Assembly (NCBI RefSeq): GCF_905475345.1
Contig: NC_066596.1
Location: 7,373,001-7,437,000, forward strand
DNA: 64,000 nucleotides
Reading direction: 5' to 3'
DNA from: Vespula vulgaris
Lineage: Eukaryota > Arthropoda > Insecta > Hymenoptera > Vespidae
Both the position numbers and the translations under genes were made by a program. Positions 40,501 through 51,834 of the stretch are shown piece after piece. Under the pieces are notes generated by a model. The model made no database searches. It saw nothing but the letters and a program-made list of their open reading frames with translations, and had not been told where the DNA came from. Numbering within the stretch: the stretch's first letter is position 1; each line of letters opens with the position of its first letter.

Positions 40501-41477
40501 GGGATCTTTTTGTATATTAGGATCTTTGAGATATACTTTATTGCGACGATTCTTAGGCAAGGAAAAAAGGCTTTCGCAAGGAGATTCATCGTAGACAAGG
40601 CAGCCATGCTAGCTGCTGCTTTTGAATTCGATCCACGCGTGCACGTATCACAGGCACGCGCAATGTTTTATTCACATTGTATTTGTATCGCCGTCCGAAT
40701 ATCCTGCCAGTGCCAAAAGCGATTCCGCGCAGAGAAAGGAACACTTTTGTCGAGAAAGTATTTTTCAAAAATGTCGTCAATTTTCCTTTCGTCTCTCTTT
40801 TCTCCGCTCGTCGTCCGCTCTCTTTCCTTTGTCATTGCAGAAAAGCTTTCATAATAGAATTTCTTAGCTACTTTATATAGCAGCTTTATTCGAAAAACCT
40901 TGAATAAGTAATTAATCGCAAAGCTCTAGGTTAAGTTACGTCCTTACTCGATCGGTGCGAGCCTTCTCGCTGAATACGAATTAATAGAATTCTTTAGAGA
41001 CTCTACCGCCGGTGACGAGCGTTTCGTACACTCGGAACTTTGAACTCGCGCTCCCTGCCACCACCTCCCAACTTTATTTCATAAACAGCAAAAAGTTTAT
41101 TCCTTAAGAGGATGCGAGCGTAATGTTGAAGCGGCGCGAAAACGATCGAGTAATTTAAAGAAAATCTTTTCCCGCGAAATTATACGTACGGCGATTAAAT
41201 GCGAATTAAAAGATCAAGGATACCGGCGGTAGATTTGCAGAAAAAAAATTACAACATCGAGTCATTACGCTCGTATCGTATCGTCGAACGCAAAACGCAT
41301 CGAATGCGAAATTGAGCGATGGAATCGGATTTTGGAACGTATCCATCGATCGAGCGGAAAGAGACGCGCGTGAAAATGTAACAATCGCCGTTGCATGGCG
41401 TAGAATCCTTGCTGATCGACGTTATCGCCGTTACGACGGGGGTAGATCGGAGAAAAGGGCGAGGAGAAGGGAGGTGA

Positions 41478-41505
<28 letters not shown>
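41478..41505. repeat. (GA)n microsatellite
   Basis: About 14 GA units in the 22-kb intron. Confidence 0.9.
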
Positions 41506-41509
<4 letters not shown>

Positions 41510-42261
41510 AAAGGTCGTCGACGCTCGACAACGAGCGACGAGGTGGCCCGCGGTTCGTCCTCGATTTTGAAGGTTTTCGGACCACGTTCGATGCGAAATT
41601 ACAATGATGTACGTACGCACCGAGCGAAAGCAATTTATTACACCGCATTTCCGCTACGTAGGTTTACCCAACGAAGTTAATGACTATCGCCGGATCTATT
41701 TAGCGCATGAAACGATCGGCAGCGATTCGCTACTATCTCACGAATACGGTATTTTATTAACGTTTATCGCGCGGTGCGACGTACGATCGAACGATCGGAC
41801 ACACATGCTTTACAACGGTTCAGAATTTAAGGTTCCGCGTCTCTTCGTAAGATCTTTCGCGCGATTGGAGGAGGCCGAAGAAGATTGAAGATAAAAAAGC
41901 GAAGAACGCGTATGGGAATCGTAAGAAAAAAGGTGAGAACGAGGTTACGATTCACGGTACGGTACGATCTAGATAATTCGCCCATTTATCTCATCCTTCT
42001 TCTCTTTGCCGCGGACCAAGCACTTGTTCGTTTATCGGTCCCTCCTGCTCCTTATCGTCGCGCGCTTGCGCCTTTTCCTTTTCTTCTCTTACCTCAATTC
42101 ACACGGTTACATACACGCGCAAGCGTTCCAAGGGAATCCACATTTTCTCTTATCCGCGTCCTCACGGTTCAAGTTCGCAGTCATTCCACGTGGTTCCACC
42201 TCGGCTAATAAACGACCTGAGGGATTTCGTACGTCTTAGAAGCTTCTCTTTCGCACTCCAC

Positions 42262-42379
42262 TTCTCTCTCTCTCTCTCTGTCTCTCCCTTTTTTCTCGTT
42301 TCACAGGCAGGTATTATCGAAACGTCTACTATATCGATCCGAGTCTGCGATGAGAGAGAGAGAGAAAGAGAGAGAGAGG
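42262..42379. repeat. Facing (CT)n and (GA)n runs
   Basis: A (CT)n run at 42262-42286 is followed 65 bp later by a (GA)n run at 42352-42379. The two are complementary and could pair as an imperfect stem in RNA or single-stranded DNA. Confidence 0.8.
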
Positions 42380-43040
42380 TAGGTAGGATCGAATTACGGT
42401 AAATTATCGAGAAAAATTGTCTAAATTTTGTATAATACGACGACGTGTCGGTATCGACAGTTTTCGACACGATTTTCAAAACTCTTAACCTTTCTCGTTC
42501 TCGACGTACTCTCGAAAGTGCAAGAGGTTCCACGTCGATCTCGTTCGTTTTGATTTCGGTCGTTCGAGTGCGACCGAGATCGATCGTAGAAGAGAAGGAA
42601 ACGAAGAGAGATACTTTGTAAATCGACCTGTAGCAGAGCGAGAAACTAATGTAGCCGGGCGTTCATTAACATACGAGGGTCGTTGGTATCGTCGTGGCTG
42701 CAACGACGCCGACGAGTAATTACGCACGCCTAACGCGCCTGTGTAGCCGACTAACAAAGTTGTGTGCATGCGCGCGAGTGTAAACGCGTGCGGTGCGCCT
42801 ACGTTACGACGCGTAGTAGCGTGTCGTAGTCTCGTGGTCGAAGGGGTGTACGAAGGGAGTCGGAAATCGGCAAGGCGGGAAGAAAGGTGAAAGAAACAGA
42901 CGTAAAGAGAAAAAGATAGAGGAAAGAGGAAGGAGGCGAGAGCGAGAGAGGAACTCGAAGAGCGCGTAGTAGCAGCGTCGTCTACCTGCCGTTCCTTCGC
43001 TAGTTGCAAGAGGATAGTTGGGGAGATAGTCGAGGGGGTT

Positions 43041-43041
<1 letters not shown>

Positions 43042-43078
<37 letters not shown>

Positions 43079-43085
43079 GCCGCCG
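43042..43085. repeat. (CCG)n trinucleotide repeat
   Basis: About 14 CCG units with one CCA interruption, in the most GC-rich patch of the window. Minus-strand frames through it give poly-Gly, poly-Ala or poly-Pro, hence the long spurious ORFs there. Confidence 0.9.
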
Positions 43086-43210
43086 TCGACGCACATCGAC
43101 GTGCCGGCGCGAAGAGAAAGGGAGACCCAGAGAGGGGATGGTATAGGGCGCTGCCGAGAAGAGTCCGACGTGGTTGACGTTGACTCTCGTTTCGTAGTAT
43201 TGCTCTTGCC

Positions 43211-43237
43211 GCTGGTGGTGGTGGTGGAGGTGGTGGC

Positions 43238-43269
<32 letters not shown>

Positions 43270-43273
43270 TGGC
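43211..43273. repeat. (GGT)n/(GGTGGC)n repeat
   Basis: GGT units pass into about five GGTGGC hexanucleotide units and back to GGT. It lies 125 bp after the (CCG)n run on the same strand, in the same GC-rich patch, and just before an ATG at 43274. Confidence 0.9.
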
Positions 43274-43560
43274 ATGGATCGCTTCCAGTGTTCGCGCGGC
43301 CGCTCCCTGTCGCACACGGACTACTCACCCCGACGCTGCCGGCGTCGCGACGCTCCAGCTATCGCCGCCGAAAACGTGCTCGGAGCGCGCCGTCACCGAC
43401 CGACCGCCGGCTTCGTTCGTCTTACTTTTTATTTTCTTCCATCTTTCTCCTTGTTACCTTCTTTTTTCTACTTCTTTCGCAGTGACATCGTGCGAGATCG
43501 TGCGAAATATATGTAAAATTCGGCCGATCGTTTTTCGCGCAAACCCGACGCGTGGAGCGC

Positions 43561-43586
43561 GACGCGACGCGACGCGACGCGACGCG
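43561..43586. repeat. (GACGC)n pentanucleotide repeat
   Basis: Five tandem GACGC units, each with two CpGs. Confidence 0.9.
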
Positions 43587-44210
43587 TTTCCTTTCTCTAA
43601 GAGAGATACGGCTCGATTCTGATCTTACCTGACAGCTACCTCGGCCGAGGGCTCTCGTGTTACGGGTTATCGACGTTCCTTGTTTTCTCCTGCAGGAAGT
43701 TTCTCGGGCGAAAGAAAGACGGAGCGTCGAAGTTTTCTATCGTTGGCAGAGAATAGTTGGAGGAAAATTTCTGCTTCTGTCGCATAAAACTCTGCTCGAG
43801 TTTCACGTTTCAAGGGCCAGAGTCTGTACGCGATAACTCGTCCTCGCATCGAGCAACGCTCTAGACATATCAAACGAGATGGGATCGACCAAAGAAGAGA
43901 GAGATATCATTTTTTATCGACGCGCATATCGCTACTCGTAAGAAGCCTTATCGATGACGAGCGACTAAAACCAACAAGTGTCTTAAATCAACAAGTACCA
44001 ACTGCCAAGGTCGTCGCAGCGAGCGGAAATCTACACTAGTCCGTGGTGCTAACAGAGCATTCTCCTTTCTACGAGCTAAAGATCGGAATCGAAAAGGAAA
44101 TTCGAGGGGAAAGACACTCGCGATCCTCTCGCGATCGGTCCCCCGATAATCGATGAGAGAAACGTGCGCTTCGTATCGCGTTCGAACGAGTCACGAAAGT
44201 CGATTGTTTT

Positions 44211-44263
44211 GAGAAGAGGAAGAGGAAGAGGAAGAGGAGGAGGAGGAGGAAGAAGGGGAAGAA
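44211..44263. repeat. (GAAGAG)n/(GGA)n purine tract
   Basis: A purine-only tract of GAAGAG and GGA units about 640 bp upstream of the candidate exon at 44900. Confidence 0.8.
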
Positions 44264-44836
44264 GTATCGTTAAAGGAGATTCCAAAAGAACACGTTTTTC
44301 CACTTTTTCACGTATTTATCGTATTTCTCTCGAGGATCGTGACGAGCCACCGTTCATCGAGATTTCTCTTTTCACGAAGAATATCGATCTCGAGTGTCGA
44401 GTACGATCGAACGTTTGTTATTAGCAGTAAGAATAACGATATAAATTCGTCCGAGTTGGCATTCGATAGCAAAGGATACGCGCGAACGTTTCCTAACGGC
44501 CGCGGTCAATCTCCCGAAGGACCGTCCTTCGGATCCAACGAGGCTGATTATTCCAGCAACGATTGGATCGGAGCCAACGAGACGGTGCTTGCCACTTTCG
44601 AACACATTTTCCTCCGTTATTGCTTTCGTCGTTAACGAACTGCGCGAACTCGAGAAAAATTAAAGAGAGGAATTTTATTAACGGCGAATTCAAATGCAAG
44701 ACAAATATACGAAAGGAAGAAGATAGAGAATAAAATAAGGAAGCTTAAGAGGGTATATTTGACGGGAATCATTGGTGACCTCGATCGGGCCTTAATTGAA
44801 AAGCTCCCGATAGGAGTCCGTCGAGATAGTATTATC

Positions 44837-44899
44837 TCTCTCTCTCTCTCCCTCTCCCTCTATCTCCTACTCCCTTCCCCTCTCTCTCTCTCTCTCTAG
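44837..44899 (+). promoter_or_regulatory. Dys: Long polypyrimidine tract and TAG acceptor
   Basis: About 60 nt of almost pure CT/CCT end in CTCTCTAG at 44892-44899. This is a very strong 3' splice-site configuration directly ahead of the candidate coding exon with ATG at 45016. It may equally be a microsatellite that happens to end in AG. Confidence 0.5.
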
Positions 44900-45298
44900 C
44901 TCTCATCGATGTGGTCGATCTCGTGGGAGTATTAAGATCCATCCCGGCATCTCTCCGTTAGCCTCGTTTCCTCCCTCAGCCGTAGAGAGCATCTCGTAGC
45001 CATCGAATTCCAATTATGTCGCAACATCGAAGAGGCTCCGTACACGGAGCTAGTCCCGTTCCAGGTCATCCTCCTGCTAACAATCTTCCCATCTCCGCTC
45101 ATGAGATTCAAACGAGAGGGATACCTTTGCCCGGAATGGTACCATCGCGCTCGATCCACGGCAGCCCGATGCATGGCAATCCAATTCATGGGTTTGTCAA
45201 TCCACTCGGACCAGCCGGTATCGTTCATCCACCTCCCACGCATCCAACGGCGCTCGTATCCGGAATTTCTCATCGTCCGGGAGAGACCGCGCACCAAG
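44900..45298 (+). CDS. Dys: Candidate isoform exon A: His/Pro/Gly-rich N-terminus (CDS from 45016)
   Basis: ATG at 45016 opens 94 codons plus one base, up to a plausible donor AAG|GTATCG at 45299. An in-frame TAG at 44983 lies just upstream, so this looks like a first coding exon; 44900-45015 would be 5' UTR after the strong acceptor at 44899, with an 8-codon upstream ORF at 44909. The peptide begins MSQHRRGSVHGASPVPGHPP and includes HGSPMHGNPIHGF and HPPPTHP. It is low complexity and disordered-looking, quite unlike random translation of the flanking intron. Its phase-1 end fits the dystrophin exon at 56463 directly. The HGSPM motif recurs in the candidate exon at 46407-46715, which suggests the two belong to one protein. 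I recognise no named domain. It could instead belong to an unrelated nested gene, but strand and phase favour Dys. Confidence 0.55.
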
Positions 45299-46406
45299 GT
45301 ATCGGAACGCCGGCTCTGATCGGTTCATTCCGGGATACGCGAAAGACCACTGGACTCTGCCTCTTTTATCCTCTCTTATCGATTCTCTTTGGTCCTTTGT
45401 CGATACTCCTTTCTCTCGAAAATTGTCCCCGAGAAATTTATTGGCCGAAAGGGAATGTTACAAATGGACTTGTAACTTTACATCTTCGATCGATAGATCG
45501 ATAAATACCGAACGTTCGAATCGCTCGTTAGAAAGAAACTAACCAAATAAAATATTCCTCGCGTCGTCGAGCGTTTCTCTTTGTCGAAAAGTTTCCTCGA
45601 AAGCAAATCGTACGGGCGATTTCGTTCGATTCTTCGGGGACCAACTTGTATCCCGATAATCGATTCGAATAATCGACGTTTCACCGACGAAACTCGATCG
45701 CGAGGCTCCAGTCGCGATCGTTCTCCGTTCGAATTACTCGATATTAACTTTACTGCGAGAGAAATCATTTTTCAAAGCGATTAACGTTGCGAGCGTTACA
45801 AAATGCCGCTCGAATTTGAATTGTTTACCGCGATAATTCGATACGCGCGCCCGCGCGCGCGCGCGCGCGTGTGTGTGTAAAGGGTGGGGGTAGAGAGGAG
45901 AGCGATTACGGCACGCTCGACATGAAATTCCTACGAACGTCTGCTCGAAGTAGCTTTGACGCCGTAACTCGTTTGAGAAATTAATCGAGCATTCGACCGT
46001 TTAACGAGACGGAAGCGTGCTAAGAGAATTCCATCGCGTAGGGCGATTGAATTTTCTCTTAGCTCTCGCGTCGTCTCTTAGACGCGGCTACCAAACTTTA
46101 TTGCATCTGGCGCAGGGCGCAAAAAAGGCCGTTTGCCAAGAAAAGAGATTTCGAGCCACGTCTCCCGTTCGTGGTCTATCGGCTGTCGCGAGTCGAGTAC
46201 GTGGAAGTCTTTCGGAATGACGTTTATCGATCTTCCGCGTGGATATCGATTAACCCTCCTCCTTCCATCCCGTATTTACGTATACCATTGGAATCCTTGG
46301 AATTCGATCTTTCGAGTTCGACGACGATCATAGTCCAGCGGTCTTTCGTCGCGTCTCCGAACGACGAACGGTTCATGATCATCATCCAGCGGATGTTCGC
46401 TTGAAG
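45299..46406 (+). other. Dys: Presumed intron between candidate exons A and B
   Basis: AT- and T-rich, non-coding. It holds a (CG)n(TG)n run at 45844-45878. The boundary with exon B is unresolved: exon A ends in phase 1, whereas the clearest CAG before exon B (ends 46429) gives phase 0. AG at 46406 or 46418 would restore the frame but has a poor pyrimidine tract. Confidence 0.4.
45844..45878. repeat. (CG)n(TG)n repeat
   Basis: About 13 CG units (one CC interruption) followed by about five GT units. Alternating purine-pyrimidine, hence Z-DNA prone. Confidence 0.9.
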
Positions 46407-46715
46407 GTAGCGATAAAGTCGTACAACAGGGGCCGACCTCGTCGTCCTCGGGCTCGCCTTATTCCTCGCACGGTTCTCCGATGAGAACACCGATGAGTTC
46501 TGGTCATGGAACGCCGCAGGATTCGCCGCATGTGACGAGACATCGTAGAGACTCGGAACACTCGGGTTCGTCGCCACCGATCGGTGGTATATCGTCGAGA
46601 CGCGGCTCTACCGACGTCATTATTGGACCTTCTTCGATCCAGGAAGGTCACCATCATCCCTCCGGATCACCCGGTGCTCGTGCACGACGCCGATCCGACT
46701 ACAGCCCTCATCAGG
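46407..46715 (+). CDS. Dys: Candidate isoform exon B: Ser/Gly/His/Pro-rich segment
   Basis: An open frame runs from after a TGA at 46376 to a good donor, CAGG|GTACGT, at 46716. The encoded segment is rich in Ser, Gly, His, Pro and Arg, including GSPYSSHGSPMRTPM, SGHGTPQDSPH, RHRRDSEHSGSSPPIGG and RRRSDYSPHQ. Repeated S/T-P pairs and Arg-Ser contexts resemble a disordered, phosphorylatable region. The donor is in phase 1, exactly what the dystrophin exon at 56463 needs. The 5' boundary is uncertain: AG at 46389, 46406, 46418 and 46429 are all possible, and only 46406 and 46418 match the phase of exon A; the start given here assumes 46406. An internal ATG at 46481 could also initiate. I infer that A and B form an isoform-specific N-terminus fused to the R20/R21 boundary. 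Confidence 0.55.
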
Positions 46716-49658
46716 GTACGTTTCCTCTTTTCCCTCGTTTTTCCTTACTTTATCCTCTTATTTTAGCTAATTATCTCGCCTTGAACAGCGTATCCCTTTC
46801 TCTCTTTCTCTCTTTTCTTTCTCTTCTTTTTTACTTCGCGATTACACATTTAACGAACAAGTTCTCGATCGAGCCGCATCGCAAAATCATTTGAAACGGA
46901 CGATCCTCTCTCTCTCTTGCCGTATTTATCTCTCTTTCGTGAGGTCCTTTCAAAACCTCACGGTACCTCGCGTTGCCCTTTGATCTGACAGTCTGCGGCT
47001 TTGCAACATGCTCGGGCTATGTATTACTTATATGCGGCTGAAAGTTACTATCAAAGGAACTTGTCGCACGCATGCGTTTAGTCGAAAGCTTTAAATACGT
47101 TTATCGCGTCCGTGTGTTCTTTAATACCAAGTCTTTACTTACCGTACCCTGTTTATCCGTTCTCCAACATATTTCTCTCTCTTTCTCTCTTTCTCTCTTT
47201 GTACCAGTATCGATCAAAGTTTTCCCGACCGACATGAATTTTCCTAGCTGGACCGATCGATTTCTTTCTAATCCAGAATATATAGTAAAACTGTTTTTTT
47301 TTTAGTAAAAAGAGAAAAAAAGAGAGGAAAGTAAAAAAAGAGCTGACTTTATGAGGTACCAAAGAAGGATCTCCGTTTCTCGAGGAGGCTGAAAAAGTGG
47401 GAAAAGACGTGCGATGTTTCCGAAAGTAGCAATTCTCGGTCAAAGATCGTTCCAAGTAGGAGGCATTGGAATTTTTGTGTTTGCCGAGGACGGAGAAGCC
47501 TCCTCTATCCTGCGAATTCGAAACTCGCAGAGTTTCGAGGATGTAAAAGATTTTTAGGTAAAAAAAAAACCTTCAACGAATTGTCTTTGAATTTGTTTTT
47601 AAGAAGCGTACAAGTGGAACTTTAAGAATGATTTCGCATTTCGAGTGTAAGATGGAAGAGTGTACAAATATAGGTAGGTAAACAGGACGTTTCCACGATT
47701 AAATCGTATTAAAATCGAGTGAAAATTGTTAGACTCGACGAGCGACAGGTCGACTTATTTAATTTAACGAAATTCATTCCAACGAGTAACTCGTTTTTAG
47801 CCACGGGCGAAAGAGAAGACGGATGCGATCGATCTTTGGGATCGCGTTTTCTTCTTCGTCTCGTAGGATTCGAACTTTTAGGAATGGTAATTTTTTTTTT
47901 TTACGTCGGACGTCGGGACCAACTTGAAACAGCGGTCGCTTCCTTTTATTTTATTCAGTAGAGATCAAAAACTTGGCTGTTCGAGACACCGCATACCGAT
48001 TCTAACGGTCCAATGATTCGATAAAGTTTTCGCTACAAAGTGCGATTATTTTGCAACATCGAGAAATGCCAAAACCGATAAGATCTTGAAAAGTTTGTCA
48101 AAGAATGCGAAAAGTTGCAAAGTTGAAAATGCGAAACGTACCTTTACAAACATATATATTGTATTTACACGCGCGTATTTGCGTCGTTGCAAATTTTCTC
48201 GGGAAAGTAGGAAAGAAAGTAAAACGTAACGTAAAAGGCGTGACCAATTTTTTCTTGTCTCTCTAATGCTCCCGACGTTTAAAACTTTATAAGCGTTTTT
48301 ATCCGATTTCCTTCGGAAAAAGTTAAACGTGGCAAAACGAGTTGTGAACGTTAATTTAAAGTTGAAACTATAAACCAAGGAGTCAATTTTTTCCGCTGCA
48401 CGGAATTTTCTTTTTGCGGCGTTCTTGTTGATACGCTTGTTAATAAAATTTTTGCATCGATAAATTAGAAAAGGTAGGAATAAAGGAGTACAAGCGAGGA
48501 AAGTATCGACTTCTCGTGATTAGCCGTAAGACATTGGAATGGTGCGTCCTGGTCGGAGAGACAAAAACTACAAGGTTTCCTATCTTCAAGAAAGTTAACA
48601 AGTTTCCTCTCGATAATTTCACTCGTTGTCGATAATCGCATTCGACCGTTTGAGGGTTTCGTGCCGAATCGTGTTTTACCGGTATCAATTATTTCCCCGT
48701 CCTAGAAGGAAAACGGAAATAAGTTAGGCGCGCTCTCTCTCTCTCCCCCCCTCCCTGTCTTTTTTTCTCCTCTTCGTATCGTGTACCGTGACGGAGCGCA
48801 ATTTGCAAACAATTTGCACGGATTGCAGAGGTAATTTAGGAGAGTAGTGCGCGCCAGAACGACGAGCGAGTTCGATGAATCATGTCATGGAAAAAATGAG
48901 AAACGTTATCCGAGAGGATTACTCGGCTCCTTGCGAGAATGAATGCTATTAGGGCCGTAAAGACTAATTCCGCACGGTCAAGGATAATCCGTCCTTTCTG
49001 TCTCTCTTACTTATTCTCTCGTTTGGCCGAACAATTTGCAATCGTCTTTGTCGAATCGTTCGATCGAATTATATAATACGAAATACGATACTCGACGACT
49101 TGATCGATGGTACGCGCGGGTACGTATATCGAACATCGTTTGATTACTCGATAACGAAACCTTTAATACGAGGAAACGAAAATCACGAAAAATATTAGCG
49201 AACGCAAACTATCCTTCGTCGTCCCCATACTCTTTTCATTTTTCATCGGCAAAAATAACTTTGCGCGTAACGTCGAACGTAATTAATGGAATTAATTGGA
49301 AAAGGTTGACGAATGGGCACGCGCTCTTTAAGACTCGTCGTTAGACGGGGGAAAAGAGAAAATACGGGGTTGCGTAAAAAACGCAAAACGTTGTTTTTGA
49401 GTTCCGTTATATTCGGAGCGTTGATTTCGCGCGTGGAAAAGAGTTTCCTGAATTCGGAGTTAATAACGGTTGTGGTGTACCACGAAAGAAATGGGCGTGC
49501 CCTTGCAATTCGTCACTGATAACGCGAGCGTTCGCTTAACGAGATTCCGAGCTCGCGTACGTACGCTTAATGAAATCTTCTCGTGAAATAATATTGCCAA
49601 AGTTTCCTCCTGCTGCTCGCTCGTTCGCTGCTCGCTATCTTCCTCCCTACTATCCTTC

Positions 49659-49661
<3 letters not shown>

Positions 49662-49699
<38 letters not shown>

Positions 49700-49704
49700 C
49701 CTCT
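49662..49704. repeat. (CT)n microsatellite
   Basis: About 17 CT units followed by CCCT variants, in the 22-kb intron. Confidence 0.9.
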
Positions 49705-50865
49705 GATATTATATTCCCCTTTTCAACTCGAAACACTGTCCTCTCCTTGTTACACGAACGAGTTCTAAAAGGCAAATTCTAGATTATCTCCCGACGAGAG
49801 ATAAACCATCGGCCTACGTGAGATTTCAAGGCCGGAAAAGAGTAACTCGAAATCTTTGAGACGCGTCTCGAGAAAACCCTCGCGTCTGGGGAAGAGTAGC
49901 GAAAAGGACGGATGAAGGATTAAAATCTGATTTTTTAAGAAAGCGTTTCAAAGTAACGCTGAGAGGGCCGGGAGGGGAGAGAGGCGCTCGCGCGAAAAGA
50001 AATGATATTTTAACTCAAAGAGACGGGAAAGAACAGAAATGATTCGGGAAACGCTCGAAGCTCTCCGGCCGTATATATTCGTAGCTCGTAAGATCCGTCG
50101 GCACGTAGATGCTCGAAAAAATTCGTCCCTTATGTTCAACGTGGAATTAATATGTATGATAGATCGCTTTTATCGCACCGACGGAGACAAGCAGGGATCA
50201 AAATTTGATCGTCGTCCTTTCTTCGTTCTTCCCGTTAAAGCGATTTCAAATTCTTAGCATTTTTCCTCATCCTCCTGGCGAGTGTCTTCTCGTGCGACGC
50301 GAGGGAAAATTTCAAGAGAAAATTTCAAGAGAAAATTTATATGACGCTGGATGGCGCGAAAAATTAAAGTTATATCGCCGTAATTCGCAGCGTAGCTTCA
50401 CCGGCGAATGCATTTAAGCGCGTTCGTCATGGGAATATAACGTTTCACCCATGTACTCGCCGCACGTCTTTCGCGGTTTTTCTTTTTCTTTTTCTTTTTT
50501 TTTCGATTTTTTGCCTACGACGGACGTTCTTCGTTTTCGGTTCACGATTTTCCTGTCTCGACTTTTAGGAAGCGCCGTCGTCTTTTCTTACCTTATTTTC
50601 CCTTTCTTACCACGTTTGCCTTTCTTTCCTTCCAACGCGATGGCGGAAAAAGCAATCGACCGAGCGGAGAAAGGAGAGGAGAAAGAGAATCGTGGAGGAG
50701 TCGCGCTAATGGAAGCAGGCTATCTTACGAAGCGAACGATGACTTCGAGTCGTTTCAAGTTTATCGGAAATTCCATTTCGATCGTGGCAAAGTATCCTAT
50801 GCTCCGTTTTTTCTCCTTTTATCTCATCCTCCCGCCCCTCCCATTTCGATCCTCTCTCAAAGTAG

Positions 50866-50883
50866 GTACGTACGTACGTACGT
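50866..50883. repeat. (TACG)n repeat
   Basis: Four TACG units, self-complementary. About 550 bp upstream, at 50306-50340, AAAATTTCAAGAG is tandemly repeated two and a half times. Confidence 0.85.
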
Positions 50884-51817
50884 CGAACGAAAGGACTCTC
50901 GTCGTAGAAATTCCATATTTTATTTATCTTTGAAAGAGATCACTGCGAAAGTAGTTACGATGTATGTAAACGTTGTTAGAAATACGGGTAGCTAACAAGA
51001 GAGATCGATCGTCCGTTCCGGAGGTCATCCGTGGTAAGAAAAAAAGAAGAAGAAGATGAAGAAGGGGAAGGAGAAGATGGAAACGTCCGGCTCGTTGTTG
51101 ATACCGTTGAGAGCTAAGGACAAGGGAACGTCGTTAGGGGCAACAGCGTGTTGCGAATACGGTTCATGATGGGGGGATATAAAAAGAGAACGCGTGCTTT
51201 GCATATTCGCAGAACTTCCCTTCCGAAGCATTACACTCCAGGGAAGCAATAAACTCGCTAAATGTATTATATTAAAAGTTTCAAACTTTCTGTCCTTCCG
51301 TAGACACGTTGAATTACTTAACGGCTCGCGCTGATACCTCGATAATTGCTGCTCGATTATTTCTTTTACAGTTAAATCGTAAAACAATTTCTCATGTTTA
51401 TTTTAAATTATACGTCTTCTCGTCGTTGTCGAAGTACGCGCGACAGCGAGAAGAAGAGGGGATTTTTCAAAATCTCGGAAAGTCGAACGTCCTCTCTAGC
51501 CTCGTTCGACGAAACGCTTTCGTTCGAGGTTTTTCGTCAAATCGCTCGCGTTTCCGTCCTTCTCGAACGATATCGAACCAAAGTCGAAGTCGGAGGATTC
51601 TCGAATAGTTTCGATTATTTTCAAATCTTCGCACGTGGAACGTAAATCGATTCATCTCCGTTTGGGAAACCTTCGACGATTAACCTTCAATAATTAACAT
51701 CGCGCCAGTTGATATATCAATTTAATACGATATATGCGATTAATACATCGGCCGAATGTAAAAGAGTTACGCGATATCGGTGCCACTCTATCATATACCT
51801 GCGCGCGCTCGCACGCA

Positions 51818-51834
51818 TATATATATATATATAT
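51818..51834. repeat. (TA)n microsatellite
   Basis: About eight TA units in the 22-kb intron. Confidence 0.85.

Noticed and set aside
42485..43315. A 276-codon minus-strand open frame with Thr/Ala and Gly runs
   Set aside because: Its length comes from reading through the CCG and GGTGGC repeats. There is no domain and the other two minus frames are also open over the same repeats.
43623..43830. CAG|GTAAGA donor on the minus strand and a TCCTGCAG acceptor on the plus strand at 43694 with 40 or so open codons
   Set aside because: The two signals are on opposite strands, the plus-strand frame hits a stop with no donor, and no dystrophin-like or other domain is visible.
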